64,000 nt of DNA from Pseudaminobacter sp040049255 (GCF_040049255.1 NZ_JBDZDR010000002.1:620001-684000), one strand, 5' to 3'; positions 15,855-28,559 are shown, counted from the first letter of the stretch. Notes: generated from the letters alone by a model not told the origin. Made by a program: numbers and translations.

Positions 15855-16321
15855 AGCGGTCCCTTCGCATAACCATGGCAGCGATCGCCTGCGCATTGAT
15901 GACAGGCGGTGCGGCCCTTGCCGTTCAGCCGGACGAGGTGCTGCAAAACCCGGCCCTCGAGGGCCGGGCGCGCGCGTTGTCGGAAGAACTGCGCTGCATG
16001 GTTTGCCAGAACCAGTCGATCGACCAGTCGGACGCCGACCTGGCGCGGGATTTGCGCATTCTCGTGCGCGAGCGCCTGAAGGCCGGCGACACCGACGAAC
16101 AGGTGCTCGACTACGTCGTCTCGCGCTATGGCGAATTCGTTCTGCTGAAACCCAGATTCAGCCTGCGCAACGCGCTCTTGTGGGGCACGCCGCTGGTGCT
16201 GCTGCTGTGCGGCGGGGCGGCCATGTACTATGCAGCCCGGACCAGGCGCACCAACGATGTTTCGGCGCTCAGCGAGCAGGAAAAGCAGGTGCTCGAGGCG
16301 ATTTTGCGCCGGGACAAATAG
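15851..16321 (+). CDS. ccmH: Cytochrome c maturation thiol-disulfide protein CcmH (CcmL/CycL)
   Basis: A 156-residue CcmH that reduces the apocytochrome heme-binding cysteines. It has a signal peptide (residues 1-26), the LRC-VCQNQ motif with redox cysteines Cys49 and Cys52, and a C-terminal transmembrane helix (about 105-127) followed by a short cytoplasmic tail. The frame extends upstream to 15707 inside ccmF, but the ATG at 15851 gives an ATGA overlap and the proper signal peptide. It is the last gene of the ccm operon. Confidence 0.95.
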   Translation: MKRSLRITMAAIACALMTGGAALAVQPDEVLQNPALEGRARALSEELRCMVCQNQSIDQSDADLARDLRILVRERLKAGDTDEQVLDYVVSRYGEFVLLKPRFSLRNALLWGTPLVLLLCGGAAMYYAARTRRTNDVSALSEQEKQVLEAILRRDK

Positions 16322-16452
16322 ACGGCGAACTCGCCGCCGCCTCGAACATTACGAAACTTTCATTCGCCGGAAAGAACGCCGTAAGGTCGGCGCGAATATC
16401 TCTTTTGGCAGAGGGTGCGCTTCGCAAGCATCCCTGTTCGAGAGGATAGCCC

Positions 16453-17982
16453 ATGACCAGTTCTCCCAACTCCGTTTCGAAGAGCCGCGGCCGGCTTCTC
16501 GCCGCTGCCGCCTCCATCGCCGTTGCGGGCGCCATCGGCCTCGGCGCGGTTACCTCGGGAACCATCCCGGTTCTTGCCGATGCGGTACGTGTCGAGGCGC
16601 CGCAGGTGCCGGGATTTGCCGACGTGGTCGAACGCGTTTCGCCCGCCGTCGTCAGTGTCCGCGTCAAGGCCAAGGCCAACCAGACGGCCAGCAACGAGGA
16701 AGGGTTCTTCTCGGGACAGCGCGGCTTTGAAAATCTCCCCGACGATCATCCGATGAAGCGGTTCTTCCGCCAATTCCGCGGCTTCGGCGACCAGGACGGT
16801 CCGCGCGGATACCGCTATCGTGACCGCCAGCCGCGCCCCGTCGCGCAAGGGTCGGGCTTCTTTATTTCCGAAGACGGATATCTCGTCACCAACAACCATG
16901 TCGTCGATGGCGGCACATCCTTCACGATCGTGACCAATGACGGCAAGGAACTGGATGCCAAGTTGATCGGCGCCGATCCGCGCACCGACCTTGCCGTGCT
17001 GAAGGTCGACGGAAACAACAAGTTCACCTATGTCGAATTCGCCGACGACGGCAAGGTACGCGTTGGCGACTGGGTTGTCGCGGTCGGCAATCCGTTCGGG
17101 CTGGGAGGCACCGTCACCGCCGGCATCGTCTCGGCGCGTGGCCGTGACATCGGTGCGGGTCCCTATGACGACTTTATCCAGATCGACGCTGCAGTGAACC
17201 GGGGCAATTCCGGTGGTCCGACCTTCAACCTCAGCGGGCAGGTCGTCGGCGTCAACACGGCCATTTTTTCGCCATCCGGCGGCAGCGTCGGCATTGCCTT
17301 TGCGATCCCCGCTTCGACCGCCAAGCAGGTGGTGCAGGACCTGATGAGCGACGGCACCGTGCAACGTGGCTGGATCGGCGTGCAGGTGCAGCCTGTGACG
17401 CCCGACATTGCCGAGTCGCTGGGCCTCAAGGATGCCAAGGGCGCTCTGGTTGCCAGCGCTCAGGACGACGGTCCCGCCAAGAAGGCTGGTATCGTCGCCG
17501 GCGATGTGATCACCCAGGTGGAGGGCAAGCAGGTCTCCTCTTCGCGCGAACTTGCGCGGATCATCGGTGCCAACCCGCCCGGCAAATCCGTCGACGTCAC
17601 TCTCTGGCGCAACGGCAAGTCGGAGACGGTGAAGATCGACCTGGGCAAGCTGCCGACCTCGGAAAAGCAGGCGTCATCGTCGCGGCCTTCGTCGCCGGCT
17701 GAGCAGGAGAGCGCCCTGGCAAGCCTCGGCCTGACCGTTACTGGCGCGGACGACGGCAAGGGGCTCGTGGTTACCGATGTCGATCCCGACAGCGATGCAG
17801 CAGACCGGGGCATCCAGGCCGGTGATGTGATTACCTCCGTCAACTCCATCGAGATCAACCGCGTGAGCGACATGACCAGCGCCATGGCCGAAGCGGCCAA
17901 GGCAGGCCGAAAGGCCGTGCTGGTGCAGGTGACGCGCGAAAACTCGAGCCGCTTCGTCACCTTGCCGCTTAGCCAAGGCTAG
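16453..17982 (+). CDS. degP: DegP/HtrA-family periplasmic serine protease
   Basis: A 509-residue Do-family protease-chaperone. An N-terminal signal or anchor segment (about 12-40) exports it. The trypsin-like domain has a complete triad: His149 (TNNHVVDGG), Asp179 (DPRTDLAVLKV) and Ser253 (RGNSGGP). Two PDZ domains follow, at about residues 295-385 and 410-505. It handles misfolded envelope proteins. It lies between the cytochrome c maturation operon and a two-component system; in S. meliloti degP1 has the same neighbours as far as I recall. A GC-rich hairpin at 18047-18080 probably ends its transcript. Confidence 0.93.
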   Translation: MTSSPNSVSKSRGRLLAAAASIAVAGAIGLGAVTSGTIPVLADAVRVEAPQVPGFADVVERVSPAVVSVRVKAKANQTASNEEGFFSGQRGFENLPDDHPMKRFFRQFRGFGDQDGPRGYRYRDRQPRPVAQGSGFFISEDGYLVTNNHVVDGGTSFTIVTNDGKELDAKLIGADPRTDLAVLKVDGNNKFTYVEFADDGKVRVGDWVVAVGNPFGLGGTVTAGIVSARGRDIGAGPYDDFIQIDAAVNRGNSGGPTFNLSGQVVGVNTAIFSPSGGSVGIAFAIPASTAKQVVQDLMSDGTVQRGWIGVQVQPVTPDIAESLGLKDAKGALVASAQDDGPAKKAGIVAGDVITQVEGKQVSSSRELARIIGANPPGKSVDVTLWRNGKSETVKIDLGKLPTSEKQASSSRPSSPAEQESALASLGLTVTGADDGKGLVVTDVDPDSDAADRGIQAGDVITSVNSIEINRVSDMTSAMAEAAKAGRKAVLVQVTRENSSRFVTLPLSQG

Positions 17983-18046
17983 GCAACGGTCGCGGTCGGC
18001 AGTGCGCCGATCGCTGCCCAGGTTTCGCGGCTTCGCAGAAAGCCAG

Positions 18047-18080
18047 GCGGCAGCAGGTTGCGAGAGCGGCCTGCTGCCGC
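18047..18080 (+). terminator. Rho-independent terminator-like hairpin after degP
   Basis: Arms GCGGCAGCAGG (18047-18057) and CCTGCTGCCGC (18070-18080) pair perfectly over 11 bp with a 12-base loop, followed by GTTCTTT. Its place 65 bases after the degP stop fits a terminator. It also argues against the longer reading frame of the next gene, which would run through it. Confidence 0.7.
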
Positions 18081-18147
18081 GTTCTTTGGGAACACGGCGA
18101 TGCAGGTAAGTATCCTTGAGCCGACTGAAATCGCGTATAGTACAGCG

Positions 18148-18822
18148 ATGAAGATTCTCGTTATCGAAGATGATCGCGAAGCGGCAGACTACTTGCAGAA
18201 GGCGTTGTCCGAGGCAGGACACACCGTGCATGTGGCGGGCGATGGCGAAACCGGATTTGCGCTTGCGGATTCCGGCGAATACGACGTGATGATCGTCGAC
18301 CGAATGCTGCCGCGCCGCGATGGACTTTCGGTCATTGCCGGCCTTCGTTCGCGCGGGAACACCACGCCGGTTCTGATCCTTTCGGCACTGGGAGAGGTGG
18401 ACGACCGCGTGACCGGCCTGCGCGCCGGGGGAGACGATTATCTGACCAAGCCCTATGCCTTCTCCGAACTGCTGGCGCGCATCGAGGTGCTGAATCGCCG
18501 CGTAGGCGCGCGCGATGCCGAAACCGTTTATCGGGTCGGCGACCTGGAGCTTGATCGCCTCTCGCACTCCGTGCGCCGCGCTTCGCGTGACATTACGCTT
18601 CAGCCGCGCGAGTTCCGCTTGCTGGAATATTTGATGCGTCACGCGGGACAGGTGGTGACGCGCACGATGCTCCTGGAAAATGTCTGGGACTATCATTTCG
18701 ATCCGCAGACCAATGTCATTGACGTGCATGTCTCCCGGTTGCGCAGCAAGATCGAGAAAGGCTTCGATAGCCCGATCCTGCACACGGTGCGCGGCGCTGG
18801 CTATATGCTCAAGGCCGGCTAG
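18148..18822 (+). CDS. OmpR-family response regulator
   Basis: A 224-residue response regulator. The receiver has the acidic start (MKILVIEDD), phospho-acceptor Asp51 in VDRMLPRRDG, Thr/Ser and Lys positions in ILSALGEVDDR and DDYLTKPY. The C-terminal winged helix has LQPREFRLLEYLMRH and VIDVHVSRLRSKI. The frame is open from 18058, but that segment carries a terminator-like hairpin, so I start at ATG 18148. The cognate kinase follows 3 bases later. Its targets are unknown; an envelope role is plausible because degP is next door. Confidence 0.88.
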   Translation: MKILVIEDDREAADYLQKALSEAGHTVHVAGDGETGFALADSGEYDVMIVDRMLPRRDGLSVIAGLRSRGNTTPVLILSALGEVDDRVTGLRAGGDDYLTKPYAFSELLARIEVLNRRVGARDAETVYRVGDLELDRLSHSVRRASRDITLQPREFRLLEYLMRHAGQVVTRTMLLENVWDYHFDPQTNVIDVHVSRLRSKIEKGFDSPILHTVRGAGYMLKAG

Positions 18823-18825
18823 CCG

Positions 18826-20283
18826 ATGGCCTTGCGCCTTCCTGCGATCATGCGGACGACGGCAGCGCGGCTGTCGGCGCTCTACCTCATTCTCTTCACG
18901 CTGTGCGCCGTGGTGCTGGTCTTCTACATGACGTCGCTCTCGTCGCGCATGCTTACTGCGCAGACGATGGATACGATCAACGAAGAGGTGCAGGGGCTCG
19001 GCCAGTCCTATCAGAGGGGCGGCTTGCCGTTCCTGGTGCGCACCATCGAGCGGAGGGCGCGTCAGCCTGGCGCAAATCTCTACCTGATCGCCGATTCCAA
19101 CGGGCGCATTCTTTCCGGAAACGTCGAGAGCCTTGAGCCGGGCGTTCTGTCCGTGGATGGCTGGACCGAGCGCCCCTTCGCCTATCAGCGCTATGGCGAA
19201 AGCAGTTCCGAGCGACGAAGCACGGATTCTTCCGGGTCCGAATCCGTGCAGGAGCATGTAGAGCTGCGGCACAAGGCGATCGCCGTGGTTCTTCGGCTGC
19301 CCAACCAAATGATTATCCTGGTGGGCCGGGACCTGAGCGAACCGGAGAGATTTCGCGTCGTCGTTCGCCGCGCCCTGATGGTGGCGCTGGGCATGATGGG
19401 TCTGGGCGCGCTGCTCATCTGGTATTTCGTCGGCCGCCGGGCCCTCAAGCATATCGACAGCGTTTCGGAGGCCAGCCGGCGCATCATGGGAGGCGATCTG
19501 TCGGGCCGGCTGCCTGTCATCGGAACGGGAGATGAGTTCGACCGGCTCTCGGAAAATCTCAATTCCATGCTCGAGCGCATCGCGGAACTGAATGAGGGTC
19601 TGAAACAGGTCTCGGACAACATCGCCCATGATCTGAAGACGCCCCTGACCCGCCTGAGGAATCGTGCCGAGGCCGCCCTGGCCAGCCAGTCCAGCCCGGC
19701 CGAGCATCGCGCCGCACTGGAAAGCACGATCGCCGAATCCGACCAGCTGATCAGAACCTTCAACGCCATCCTGATGATTTCGCGGCTGGAGGCCGGCTAT
19801 TCCGCCGAAGCCGTCGGCAAGGTCGATCTCGCCGCAATCGTGCGCGATGTGGTCGAGCTCTATGAGCCGCTGGCGGAGGAAGACGGGGCCAGCCTGGTGG
19901 CATCCGTCGGCGAGGGCTTCGTGGTCCATGGCAACCGCGAGCTGATCGGGCAGGCACTGTCGAACATTGTCGACAACGCGATCAAATATTCGCTCGGTTC
20001 CACCGACAAGCCAGAGGTGCGCGTGAGCCTCGAGAAGGCTGACAAGGAGGTGCGCCTGAGGGTCGTTGACAACGGTCCGGGCATTCCCGATCAGGCCGAC
20101 CGGGAAAGGGCCACCGAACGGTTCGTGCGGCTGGAAAAGAGCCGCTCGCAACCTGGTTCCGGGCTGGGGCTCAGCCTGACCAAGGCGGTTATGAAGTTTC
20201 ACCATGGCCGGCTCGAACTCGCCCCGGCCGATCCCGGCCTATCTGTCACCATGATATTCCCACAAAGGGAGCCCGGAAAATGA
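18826..20283 (+). CDS. Sensor histidine kinase partnered with the upstream regulator
   Basis: A 485-residue sensor kinase with a transmembrane helix at about 13-35, a periplasmic domain of about 145 residues, a second helix at about 185-205, a HAMP domain (SEASRRIMGGDLSGRLPV-GTGDEFDRL), His268 in NIAHDLKTPLTRLR, the N-box (NIVDNAIKYS), G1 (DNGPGIP) and G2 (GSGLGLSL). The periplasmic part carries a Ser/Glu-rich stretch (ESSSERRSTDSSGSES). It overlaps glnE by an ATGA, so the signalling pair and the nitrogen-regulatory enzyme are translationally coupled. Confidence 0.88.
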   Translation: MALRLPAIMRTTAARLSALYLILFTLCAVVLVFYMTSLSSRMLTAQTMDTINEEVQGLGQSYQRGGLPFLVRTIERRARQPGANLYLIADSNGRILSGNVESLEPGVLSVDGWTERPFAYQRYGESSSERRSTDSSGSESVQEHVELRHKAIAVVLRLPNQMIILVGRDLSEPERFRVVVRRALMVALGMMGLGALLIWYFVGRRALKHIDSVSEASRRIMGGDLSGRLPVIGTGDEFDRLSENLNSMLERIAELNEGLKQVSDNIAHDLKTPLTRLRNRAEAALASQSSPAEHRAALESTIAESDQLIRTFNAILMISRLEAGYSAEAVGKVDLAAIVRDVVELYEPLAEEDGASLVASVGEGFVVHGNRELIGQALSNIVDNAIKYSLGSTDKPEVRVSLEKADKEVRLRVVDNGPGIPDQADRERATERFVRLEKSRSQPGSGLGLSLTKAVMKFHHGRLELAPADPGLSVTMIFPQREPGK

Positions 20284-23252
20284 CGGCTGGCACGGCGGCG
20301 ACGGCAAGCAACCAGAACTGGTTCGCAGGGCCCATTCCCGAACTGATGCCACTTGACCGGGACAGGGCCTGCCGAGAAATGGCGGAGATCGCCGATGCAG
20401 CCCGCAACGACGGGCTCGAGCGGCTGGCCACTCTGTTGGATGGCGAAAGCCGGCTGGCCGTGTTCCTGCAAGCGGTCTTCGACCTCTCCATATTCATGCG
20501 CGATTGCGCCCGGCAGCGGCCCGAAATGCTCGATGCGCTGTTCGACGACACGGTCGATGACCGGCTGATATCCATCCAGGCTGCAATTCGGTCGACCGCC
20601 TTTGCGGAAGACGTGTCGGAGAAGAGCCTGATGACCGAACTTCGCAGGCTGAAGCGCGAAGCGCATTTTCTGATCGCGCTGGCGGAGCTTGCCGCGGATG
20701 CCGATACCGCCACGACCGTGCGGCGGCTGAGCGACCTTGCCGATGCATGCACATGCGCAGCAGTGGATTTCCTGCTGCGCGAGGCACATGGGCAAGGCAA
20801 GCTCAAGCTGCCTCAGCCCGAAAAACCTTCCGAAGGCTCCGGCTGGATCTTGCTCGGCATGGGTAAGCTGGGCGCGCACGAGCTGAATTTCTCCTCCGAC
20901 ATCGATCTTGTGGTGTTCTTCGATCCCGAAGCGCCAGCGGTTCCGGAACCTTACGAAGCGGCGGATTTGTTCGCTCGGCTGACAAGACGGCTGGTGCGCA
21001 TCCTTCAGGACAGGACGGAACACGGCTATGTCTTCCGCACCGATCTTCGCCTCAGGCCCGATCCTGGCTCCACTCCCTTGGCCATCCCCGTCCAGGCGGC
21101 GCTGATCTACTATGAGGCACGGGGCCAGAACTGGGAGCGAGCCGCGATGATCAAGGCGCGGCCCTTGGCCGGCGACCTGAAGGCGGGCGCGGCCTTCCTG
21201 AAGGAACTCCAGCCCTATGTCTGGCGCAAATACATGGACTTTGCGGCAATTGCCGACGTTCATTCCATCAAGCGTCAGATACATGCCCACAAGGGCCACG
21301 GCCAGATCGCGGTCAAGGGGCACAACGTCAAGCTGGGTCGCGGCGGGATCCGTGAAATCGAGTTCTTCGTGCAAACCCAGCAACTCATTGCCGGCGGGCG
21401 CTTTCCGGAACTGCGAGGCAGCGAAACCGTGCCCATGCTGGCGCAGCTTGCGGCACGCGGCTGGATAACGGCCGATGCGAGGGACGCGCTGACGCAGCAA
21501 TACTGGTTCCTGCGCCGGGTTGAACACGCAATCCAGATGGTTGCCGACGAGCAGCTCCATACGCTTCCCGAGGACGACGAGGGGCTGGAGCGCATCGCGC
21601 ATATGCTCGGTTTCGCCGATCGCGAGGCGTTCTCAACCGAGTTTCGCGCATCCCTGCAGCAGGTGGAGCGCCACTACGCGGCGCTGTTCGAAACCGCGCC
21701 GGAGCTTTCTTCGGGCGTGGGCAACCTGGTCTTCACCGGCGACGTGGACGACCCCGACACGTTGCAGACGCTGCACACGCTCGGCTTCCAGCGGCCGAGC
21801 GACATATGCCGGGTCATGCGCAGCTGGCATTTCGGACGCTATCGCGCCACCCAGTCGGCTGAGGCGCGGGAGAGATTGACCGAGTTGACGCCTGCGCTTC
21901 TGGAAGCTTTCGGCAAGACGCACCGGGCTGACGAGGCGCTGATGCGCTTCGACGAGCTTCTGGCCGGGCTGCCTGCCGGTATCCAACTCTTCTCCTTGCT
22001 GCAGTCGAACCCCGCGCTGCTGCGGCTTCTGGCAACCATCATGGGCGCGGCGCCGAGGCTTGCGGCCATCGTCACCCGCCGGCCGCACGTCTTCGACGGG
22101 CTGCTCGATCCGGGACTGCTTTCGGAACTGCCGGACAGGGAATATCTGGCCACGCGGTTGAAGGTCTTCCTGGAGGCCGCCAAGACCTATGAGGACATAC
22201 TCGACCGCCTGCGCATCTTCGCTGCCGAGCAGAAATTCCTGATAGGCGTGCGCCTGCTGACCGGCTCCATAGACGCCGCCAGGGCCGGGAAAGCGTTTTC
22301 CGACCTGGCAGATCTGACCATCGGCTCCGCGCTGGACGCCGTCATCGAAGAGTTTGCGGTGCGGCACGGCCGCGTGAAGGGCGGCAGGGCAGCCATACTC
22401 GGCATGGGCAAGCTGGGCAGCCGCGAACTCACCGCGGGCTCGGATGTCGATCTCATCCTGCTCTACGACCATGACGCCGACGTCGACGAGAGCGACGGGG
22501 AAAAGCCGCTCGCGCCGTCCCATTATTACGCCCGGCTCACGCAAAGACTGATCGCAGCCGTATCGGCGCCCACGGCCGAAGGCGTTCTTTACGAGCTAGA
22601 CCTGCGGCTGCGGCCGTCGGGCAACAAGGGGCCGGTTGCCACCCACATCGACGCCTTCCGCAAATACCAGCGCGAGGACGCCTGGACCTGGGAACACATG
22701 GCGCTCACGCGTGCGCGGGCTGTCGCCGGCGATCCCGTGTTGTGCCAGGCCGTCGAGGCCGAGGTTGCGACAGTCATCGCCATGGAGCGCAACTTCGCCA
22801 AGGTGGCGAAGGAAGCGGCAAGCATGCGCAAGATGATCGAGGCTGAGAAGCCCGCCCGGGATATGTGGGACCTCAAGCTCATTCCCGGCGGTTTGATCGA
22901 TCTGGAATTCATTGCCCAGGTGGCGGTCCTTACGCACCGGGTCGAAGCCGATCGACGCATCACCGGCACGGCAGGGATCCTTTCCCACCTCACTTCCGAG
23001 TTCGCCGATGCGCAAGTCAGGCAAGAACTGGTCGATGCCTATGGGCTCTACCTGGGGCTGACCCAGATGACGCGGCTCTGCCTGACCGGGCCTTTCGAGC
23101 GCGATGACATGCCCCCCGGCCTTGCCAACCTCCTGCTCGATACGACGGATCTTCCCGATTTCGGGGTGCTGGAAGCGTACCTCAAGGACACCGAGCGAAA
23201 GATGAGGGGAATTTTCGACCGGTTGCTGCGCGGCAAGCGAAGCTCACAATAG
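20280..23252 (+). CDS. glnE: Bifunctional glutamine synthetase adenylyltransferase/deadenylase GlnE
   Basis: A 990-residue GlnE, which adenylylates glutamine synthetase when nitrogen is plentiful and removes AMP when it is scarce, under PII control. Two nucleotidyltransferase domains are seen: the deadenylase half with GMGKLGAHELNFSSDIDLV (Asp pair near residue 207) and the adenylylase half with GMGKLGSRELTAGSDVDLI (near 722). A regulatory helical linker joins them and a helical GlnD-UR-like domain follows each. Length is normal for the family. The start overlaps the kinase stop as ATGA. Confidence 0.96.
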   Translation: MTAGTAATASNQNWFAGPIPELMPLDRDRACREMAEIADAARNDGLERLATLLDGESRLAVFLQAVFDLSIFMRDCARQRPEMLDALFDDTVDDRLISIQAAIRSTAFAEDVSEKSLMTELRRLKREAHFLIALAELAADADTATTVRRLSDLADACTCAAVDFLLREAHGQGKLKLPQPEKPSEGSGWILLGMGKLGAHELNFSSDIDLVVFFDPEAPAVPEPYEAADLFARLTRRLVRILQDRTEHGYVFRTDLRLRPDPGSTPLAIPVQAALIYYEARGQNWERAAMIKARPLAGDLKAGAAFLKELQPYVWRKYMDFAAIADVHSIKRQIHAHKGHGQIAVKGHNVKLGRGGIREIEFFVQTQQLIAGGRFPELRGSETVPMLAQLAARGWITADARDALTQQYWFLRRVEHAIQMVADEQLHTLPEDDEGLERIAHMLGFADREAFSTEFRASLQQVERHYAALFETAPELSSGVGNLVFTGDVDDPDTLQTLHTLGFQRPSDICRVMRSWHFGRYRATQSAEARERLTELTPALLEAFGKTHRADEALMRFDELLAGLPAGIQLFSLLQSNPALLRLLATIMGAAPRLAAIVTRRPHVFDGLLDPGLLSELPDREYLATRLKVFLEAAKTYEDILDRLRIFAAEQKFLIGVRLLTGSIDAARAGKAFSDLADLTIGSALDAVIEEFAVRHGRVKGGRAAILGMGKLGSRELTAGSDVDLILLYDHDADVDESDGEKPLAPSHYYARLTQRLIAAVSAPTAEGVLYELDLRLRPSGNKGPVATHIDAFRKYQREDAWTWEHMALTRARAVAGDPVLCQAVEAEVATVIAMERNFAKVAKEAASMRKMIEAEKPARDMWDLKLIPGGLIDLEFIAQVAVLTHRVEADRRITGTAGILSHLTSEFADAQVRQELVDAYGLYLGLTQMTRLCLTGPFERDDMPPGLANLLLDTTDLPDFGVLEAYLKDTERKMRGIFDRLLRGKRSSQ

Positions 23253-23272
23253 GCCGTTGATCCTGGCCCCGC

Positions 23273-25597
<2,325 letters not shown>

Positions 25598-25737
25598 ATC
25601 CAGGCCCCCGAAACCTTTTTCTTAAAAAACGATCCGGCAACACCGCACATCCGAATCATCCATAAGGAATCAAAGGTGATTCGCGTTGTCCATAGGCGCG
25701 TGGAAAAAACCTTTAAAAACTTGCTAATGCCCCTGCG

Positions 25738-28383
25738 TCAGGCGAGTGTCCGCTCCACGATGTCACGAAGGTCCGGGGAGAGGCTTTCGGCTGCGCGGAT
25801 CTCCAGCAGGGCCTCGCGGGCCTTTGCCTGCCTGACCGGCTCGAGCGAGCGCCACGAGCGCAACGCAGTGGCCAGGCGTGCGGCAACCTGCGGATTGCGC
25901 TTCTCGACCTCCAGCACTGCCTCGACGAACAGCCGGTAGCCTGCGCCGTCGGCGCGGTGAAACCCGGTCTGGTTGGCGCTTGCGAAGGTGCCAACCAGCG
26001 AACGAACGCGGTTCGGGTTGGAGATCGAGAAAGAAGGGTGCTCCATCAGCGCGCGTACGACTTCGACTGCCTCCGGCCCCGGGGTGGAGGCCTGTATCTG
26101 GAACCACTTGTCCATGACCAGTGCGTCGCTGCGATGCCGGGCTTCAAATGCCGCCAGCGCCTCAACCGCTTCCGGCGAGTTCCTGTGACGATGCGCCAAC
26201 CCGGCGAGCGCTGCGATGCGGTCCGTCATGTTGGTCGCGGCCGAGTAATGGCTGGCCGCCACCGCGGCGCCGCCCGGCAGGGCGGAGAGATAGTCGAGCA
26301 GCACGTTGCGCAATGCGCGCCTGCCGGCGCTCGCGGCATCAGGGCTGAAGGGGCCGGCGTGGTGAAGGCCATCGTACAACTCCTTGAAGAGTTGGCGGTT
26401 TTCCTCGGCGATTGCCGCTATCAGCGCCTCGCGGCCTGCGTGCACGGCGTCCGGGTCGATATTCGATCCGATCTCGCGTGCGATGTCGGCTTCGCCTGGC
26501 AGCGACAGCGCCAGTGCGCGGTAGGCCGGCTCCAGCGTTTCGTCGGCAGCGATGGCGCCGGCAAGCTGCAGAAGGTCCGGCGCGAATGCCGGCTTCTTGC
26601 CGCCGAGCAGGCTGCGGAAAGCAGCGACCAGCGTTTCGGTGAGCAGGGTGTTGAATGCTTGCCAGCGCGAGAAGGTGTCGCTGTCGTGCCGCGCCAGGAA
26701 GGCCCGGTCCTCCGCGCTCTGCTCGATGGCGAGTGTTATCGGCGCGGAAAAGCCCCTGTTGAGGGAAACGGCGGGTCGCTCCGTGACACCTGAAAACCGC
26801 ACGACGTGCCGGCGCTTGCGCAGATGGATGACGCCGTCCTCGACGCTCGCTCCCTCTACTTGCGACCAGGCGATGTCCTGGCCATCCGGTCCCACCAGTC
26901 CGAAAGCAAGCGGAATGTGCATCGGCTGCTTGCGGCTTTCCGAAGGCGTGGGCGGAACAGACTGCTCGAACTCCAGCGTGAATTCGCCGGCGCGGGCGTC
27001 ATGGGAGCAGGCAACCGTCACATTGGGCGTGCCGGCCTGATGGTACCAGAGCGCGAACTGCGACAGGTCACGGCCGGAAACATCCTCGAACACCTTCAGA
27101 AAATCCTCGACGGTCGCGGCCTCGCCGTCATGGCGCTCGAAATACAGGTCCATGCCGCGTTGGAAGGCATCGGCGCCCACGATAGTGCGGATCATTCGCA
27201 CCACCTCCGAGCCCTTTTCGTAGACGGTGGCCGTGTAGAAGTTGTTGATCTCCCGATAGCGCCGCGGCCGCACCGGATGGGCGAGGGGACCCTGGTCCTC
27301 GGGGAACTGATGCGCCCGCAGAGTGCGCACTTCCGCGATACGCTTGACCGCGCGCGAGCGCTGGTCGGCGGAGAATTCATGGTCGCGGAAGACGGTCAGG
27401 CCCTCCTTGAGGCAGAGCTGGAACCAGTCGCGGCAAGTGATTCTGTTTCCAGTCCAATTGTGGAAATATTCATGCGCGATGATCGCCTCGATATTGGCGA
27501 AGTCGGTATCGGTCGCGGTTTCCTCGTCGGCCAGGACATATTTGTCGTTAAAGATATTGAGGCCCTTGTTCTCCATCGCGCCCATGTTGAAGTCGGACAC
27601 GGCGACGATGTTGAACACGTCCAGATCGTATTCGCAGCCGAACGCTTCCTCGTCCCAGCGCATGGAGCGCTTGAGTGCGTCCATGGCATAGGCGGCGAGG
27701 GGCTCCTTGCCGTGCTCGACATAGATGCCGAGCTCCACCGTGCGGCCGGATTCCGTGACGAAGCTGTCGCCGACGCGGCCGAGATCGCCTGCCACCAACG
27801 CAAACAGGTAGGACGGCTTGGGGAACGGGTCGTGCCAGACCGCATAGTGCCAGCCGTCCGCGAGGTCGCCGCGCTCGCCCAGATTGCCATTTGAGAGCAG
27901 CAGCGGGGCCTCGTCCCGACGCGCCTCGATGCGCACTGTGTAGACGGAAAGGATGTCCGGCCGGTCGAGGAAATAGGTGATGCGGCGAAAGCCTTCCGCC
28001 TCGCACTGGGTGCAATAGACGCCGTTGGAACGGTAGAGGCCCATCAGGGCCTGGTTGCGCGACGGGTCGATTTCGGTTTCGACGGTCAGCTGAAAACGAC
28101 CGGCTGCCGGCGGGGCGGCGATCGCAAGCTCATCCGGCGTCACGCTATATGCCGAGGCATCGAGGGGGTTGCCGTCGATCGCGATGCGCCGCAGCGTCAG
28201 CCCATCACCATCCAGCACCAGCGGCGGATTGCCGGCGACGCCTTCGCGCCGCTCGATCGTGAGTTCAGCGACGACGACGGTCTTTTCCTGCGAGAGTTTG
28301 AAAGTCAGCTCGGTCGAGGGGATCAGGTAATCACTGGGCCGGTAGTCTTCGAGCCGGAACACCTGACCGGTATCTGTACGCAT
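25738..28383 (-). CDS. pepN: Aminopeptidase N (M1 metallopeptidase)
   Basis: An 881-residue cytoplasmic M1 aminopeptidase. It has the exopeptidase motif GAMENKG, the zinc site HEYFHNWTGNRITCRDW (HExxH plus the downstream Glu), and the C-terminal DUF3458 Ig-like and helical domains. The full frame opens at 28458, but the normal N-terminus (MRTDTGQVFRLEDYRPSDYL) starts at 28383. An AAGGAG lies 12 bases upstream of this ATG and 6 bases upstream of a GTG two codons earlier (28389), so GTG is a real alternative. The gene diverges from the molybdopterin dehydrogenase. Confidence 0.93.
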   Translation of the reverse strand: MRTDTGQVFRLEDYRPSDYLIPSTELTFKLSQEKTVVVAELTIERREGVAGNPPLVLDGDGLTLRRIAIDGNPLDASAYSVTPDELAIAAPPAAGRFQLTVETEIDPSRNQALMGLYRSNGVYCTQCEAEGFRRITYFLDRPDILSVYTVRIEARRDEAPLLLSNGNLGERGDLADGWHYAVWHDPFPKPSYLFALVAGDLGRVGDSFVTESGRTVELGIYVEHGKEPLAAYAMDALKRSMRWDEEAFGCEYDLDVFNIVAVSDFNMGAMENKGLNIFNDKYVLADEETATDTDFANIEAIIAHEYFHNWTGNRITCRDWFQLCLKEGLTVFRDHEFSADQRSRAVKRIAEVRTLRAHQFPEDQGPLAHPVRPRRYREINNFYTATVYEKGSEVVRMIRTIVGADAFQRGMDLYFERHDGEAATVEDFLKVFEDVSGRDLSQFALWYHQAGTPNVTVACSHDARAGEFTLEFEQSVPPTPSESRKQPMHIPLAFGLVGPDGQDIAWSQVEGASVEDGVIHLRKRRHVVRFSGVTERPAVSLNRGFSAPITLAIEQSAEDRAFLARHDSDTFSRWQAFNTLLTETLVAAFRSLLGGKKPAFAPDLLQLAGAIAADETLEPAYRALALSLPGEADIAREIGSNIDPDAVHAGREALIAAIAEENRQLFKELYDGLHHAGPFSPDAASAGRRALRNVLLDYLSALPGGAAVAASHYSAATNMTDRIAALAGLAHRHRNSPEAVEALAAFEARHRSDALVMDKWFQIQASTPGPEAVEVVRALMEHPSFSISNPNRVRSLVGTFASANQTGFHRADGAGYRLFVEAVLEVEKRNPQVAARLATALRSWRSLEPVRQAKAREALLEIRAAESLSPDLRDIVERTLA

Positions 28384-28559
28384 CGTCACGACTTTCTCCT
28401 TGTGGCCCCGCAGGGCGGAGCGAGTCTTCTCGCCGGGCCGCTCGCGACTGGCCCACAAGAAGTTGGCTGCACTGCCATTTACACCAATCCCACCCTCGAC
28501 AAAACTGACCTCGGACCTATTTCAGGCCCACACTCTCCACCGAAGCTTGCGGGGCTGCC

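Noticed and set aside
17674..20205. An 843-codon open frame on the minus strand
   Set aside because: It lies fully antisense to degP, the response regulator and the sensor kinase, whose motifs are all intact. Its translation is His/Arg/Gln-rich without known motifs. It is a shadow of biased codon use.
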